Shown in pieces: positions 61,564-64,000 of a DNA stretch of 64,000 nt. The translations under genes and the position numbers were made by a program. Positions within the stretch are counted from its first letter, which is position 1. Every line of letters begins with the position of its first letter. Source of the stretch: Aptenodytes patagonicus (lineage: Eukaryota > Chordata > Aves > Sphenisciformes > Spheniscidae); contig NC_134949.1 of the NCBI RefSeq assembly GCF_965638725.1, positions 112,771,378 through 112,835,377 on the forward strand. Direction: 5' to 3'. A model generated the notes under the pieces. The model had not been told where the DNA came from, made no database searches, and saw only the letters and a program-made list of their open reading frames with translations.

Positions 61564-63072
61564 TGTGGCAAAAACCCACCACAAACCAAACCAAAAAACC
61601 TACCATGCATTAATTTTTTCCTGTCCAGCTTAGGCTATCTAGAGTTTGAATTTTCAAAACTTCTTAAGCCCTCACAGAAGCTAGAGAGAAAAGTAAATCT
61701 TCAGTATGTTTTATAATCAGGCCATAAATACTTGAAGTTGGTGGTAGACCATCTTAGGTGTAAAAAAGAGTTGAAGAGCCACACAGGAAGAAAGCCAGGA
61801 TGTACACAAAGAACCTTCTGCTCAGGTGCTCAAACAATCCAGCTACACATTTTATACCGATTCTGTCACCTTCTTACAGAAAATAAACAGAAAGGAACTG
61901 GGCATATGAGTAAAAAGTAGCTCATATTTCCCCAAGATACGTGCTTTTCAAGGATTGTGCAGATGTATAGACATGAGACCCTACAAAAGTGTTCACTTTA
62001 TCAGGCAAACATGGAGTTGCTCACCTGAAGGAATCAGGCAGACTCAAGAGTTAATGTTTTTCTATAACATGTTTGAAGTGATTCTCTTTGGAAATAGTTC
62101 CCAGGAAAAGAAAACACTTCATACATATAAAGAAAAATACAGCTTTGCCCCCAAAGAAGGGACAAAACCTCTGTTTTTCAGTAAAAGATGTGTTTGTGCT
62201 GCACAGGGACAACTACATAAACCAGTCTTACCCCTGTCCCCTCTGCCAGCTTGAAGATAGATGTTTCACAATAGAAAGCTGGCCAGCCTAGGATCTGAGT
62301 CAAAGGTTGTCCTATATATAGAGGTAACTAAGAGAAGTAAGATGTGCATCTGTATGCCAGCTGTCTGTGATTGATAGTGTGTGCCACTAAAATCAATATG
62401 GTACTTCCATAGCTTTTTTTCCCTTTCTTTTTTGACCCCACGTTTTTAAATGAACACAAGCATCTCTGAATGCATAGGTGAACTTAAAAATTGTTTGCCA
62501 CAAAACAAAAAATCTATGAAAACCCCTGAGCCTGCAACTCTGATCTTGATCCCAAGAAATAAGTGGCATCATTATGCATTCATTTTATTAAGAAAGTGTA
62601 ACAAAATCTGATACTGTCACTCGTGATAGCCTGTGAGAACGCTATTAACTGAAAATAGTAGCCTGCTATTTGTGCATAGCGAAGGACCACCAGTATTTCC
62701 TGCCTGTTTCGTTTTGATTTACACATATAAAGTGTTTCTATACTCCTTAATAAAAGTAATTATATCCTATTCAGATATTTCTAATCATGGAACCATAATG
62801 TTACCAGGTCAATCCCTGCTTAATGATTATACTAGATACTATTTCATAACTGGTCTGAGGTTTTTATTTCAGTGTAAAATTCTAATTTGATCCTTCTCAA
62901 TATATGTGTTGACAATATTATTTATAGTTAAAGTAAAATTCTTAATAGTAGAAAGCCAGTGAGCATAGCAAAACCTGCTGTTAATAGTTGCACAGCCTGC
63001 TAGAATGATGGTCTGTTATGCATGTTCATCATGCAATGGAAAAATGCCATCACTGGGGAGCTCTTTCCCAGA

Positions 63073-63092
63073 TAATTAATTAATTAATTAAA
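63073..63092. repeat. (TTAA)n tetranucleotide run
   Basis: Nearly five units of TTAA/TAAT in a row, also readable as overlapping TAATTA homeodomain core sites. It is either a simple repeat or part of a regulatory block. Confidence 0.85.
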
Positions 63093-64000
63093 TACTATCA
63101 GGTTATTATTGAACACCTTTTATAGTGTCATGTGTAACAGAAACAGGCTATTATTAACATAATTTAATTAAAAAATAACTCTCACACTGAAAACTAATCA
63201 TTTAAGAGGACTTAGTAAATAAAAGATCATCTAGGAAGAATAAAAGTCCATTGAGAGTTACTCAGGTTTGGTTATTTTCCCCAAACATTAAGTCTCATTG
63301 GGAAGGACTTCTATATTTCTCTTCAGCCAGTGAAATCTATAATAAAAAAAAAAAAGATGAATGACAAATCAACAAGACAAGAATGTAAACCCTTACAAAT
63401 AAATCATCCCATTTCCAGTCACAGCAAGATTCAGAAAGCTGAGCTGTTGTCCTCTCAGGTGTCTGCAACATGGTGAGTATTTTTTGCAAGGTGTTAAATG
63501 TCCTCTGTATTGAAAGCCAAGGATTATAAAGGATGTTCAAAACTACAAGGAAGGGTACTCAGGCCACTGTTACGGAAAAGAGTATATGTTTGAAGGACCG
63601 GTAATTCCAGAATAAAGTTCATGGTTTCCTCTGCTGAAAGAAGCAATTTCTATTTGAAGAAAATAATAAATTTGTCTATCATTCAGTTAAAGCCATATAG
63701 AAAGTACCAAAATGTAGAAAACACCTAAGAAGGGAGGTGATCATCAGAATACAGTCGACTCTGCCAACCTCCAATGTTGCACTTTTGTACTGCTTTTGAT
63801 CCTACAAATTTTACATATGCATTGTGAATGACCATATCCTAATAGAAAGGGCATGACTTGTAGTTTACTATGAGCTTGAGGCCAAACAGGTGGACAAGTT
63901 GTGCAACCAGCACTGGTGTCTCAGCTAACAGCCAACTCCTTGACTGGGACGTTCTGGTCAATAACAGCCTAATCAACAACCTACTTAACACTGCTGCTGA

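Larger units (their letters stand above)
60524..64000. other. Unique non-coding DNA, right flank
   Basis: No supported gene. It contains a MIR-like relic at 61507-61563 and a TAAT-rich block at about 62990-63180, including a TTAA tetramer run at 63073-63092. Frames of 60-100 codons show no domain. Confidence 0.6.

Overview
The window looks like bird nuclear DNA: AT-rich, non-coding sequence with no operons, no closely packed ORFs and no ribosome-binding sites. The bird assignment rests on three things. There is a CR1 LINE copy with the octamer-repeat 3' end typical of bird CR1. There are two solo LTRs that I recognise from memory as abundant avian endogenous-retrovirus LTR families. Ancient CR1 and MIR-like relics also occur, as expected in an amniote. 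I cannot name the species. I found no protein-coding gene, tRNA, rRNA or CRISPR array that I would defend. The open frames longer than 60 codons are chance frames, frames through stop-free pentamer arrays, or the CR1 ORF2 tail. The window is best described as intergenic or deep-intronic sequence.

Layout: 1-7564 unique AT-rich DNA with a possible conserved element at the left end and a MIR-like relic near 7.35 kb; 7565-8165 a minus-strand solo LTR with a perfect 5-bp target duplication; 8166-12653 unique DNA; 12654-12987 a CTCCT pentamer array; 12988-24889 unique DNA with AT and GT simple repeats; 24890-25555 a composite pyrimidine array with an internal 150-bp higher-order period; 25556-31734 unique DNA; 31735-32430 a 5'-truncated minus-strand CR1 whose ORF2 tail is still open; 32431-45739 unique DNA with a TG repeat, several old-repeat relics, a strong hairpin and one exon-like segment; 45740-46390 an ancient decayed minus-strand CR1; 46391-56334 unique DNA with a CCCATG hexamer repeat; 56335-57087 a plus-strand solo LTR that keeps a TATA box and AATAAA; 57088-59623 unique DNA; 59624-60523 a roughly 900-bp CCTTC/CCCCT array; 60524-64000 unique DNA with a MIR-like relic and a TAAT-rich block.

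The most distinctive content is the set of three long pyrimidine pentamer arrays, about 1.9 kb in total and all pyrimidine-rich on the plus strand. They have different but homogenised unit variants and visible higher-order structure. They should favour triplex (H-DNA) and, on the minus strand, G-quadruplex formation. No set of genes works together here. I see no evidence of a new multi-gene system, and the findings concern repeat biology, element history and possible regulatory DNA.
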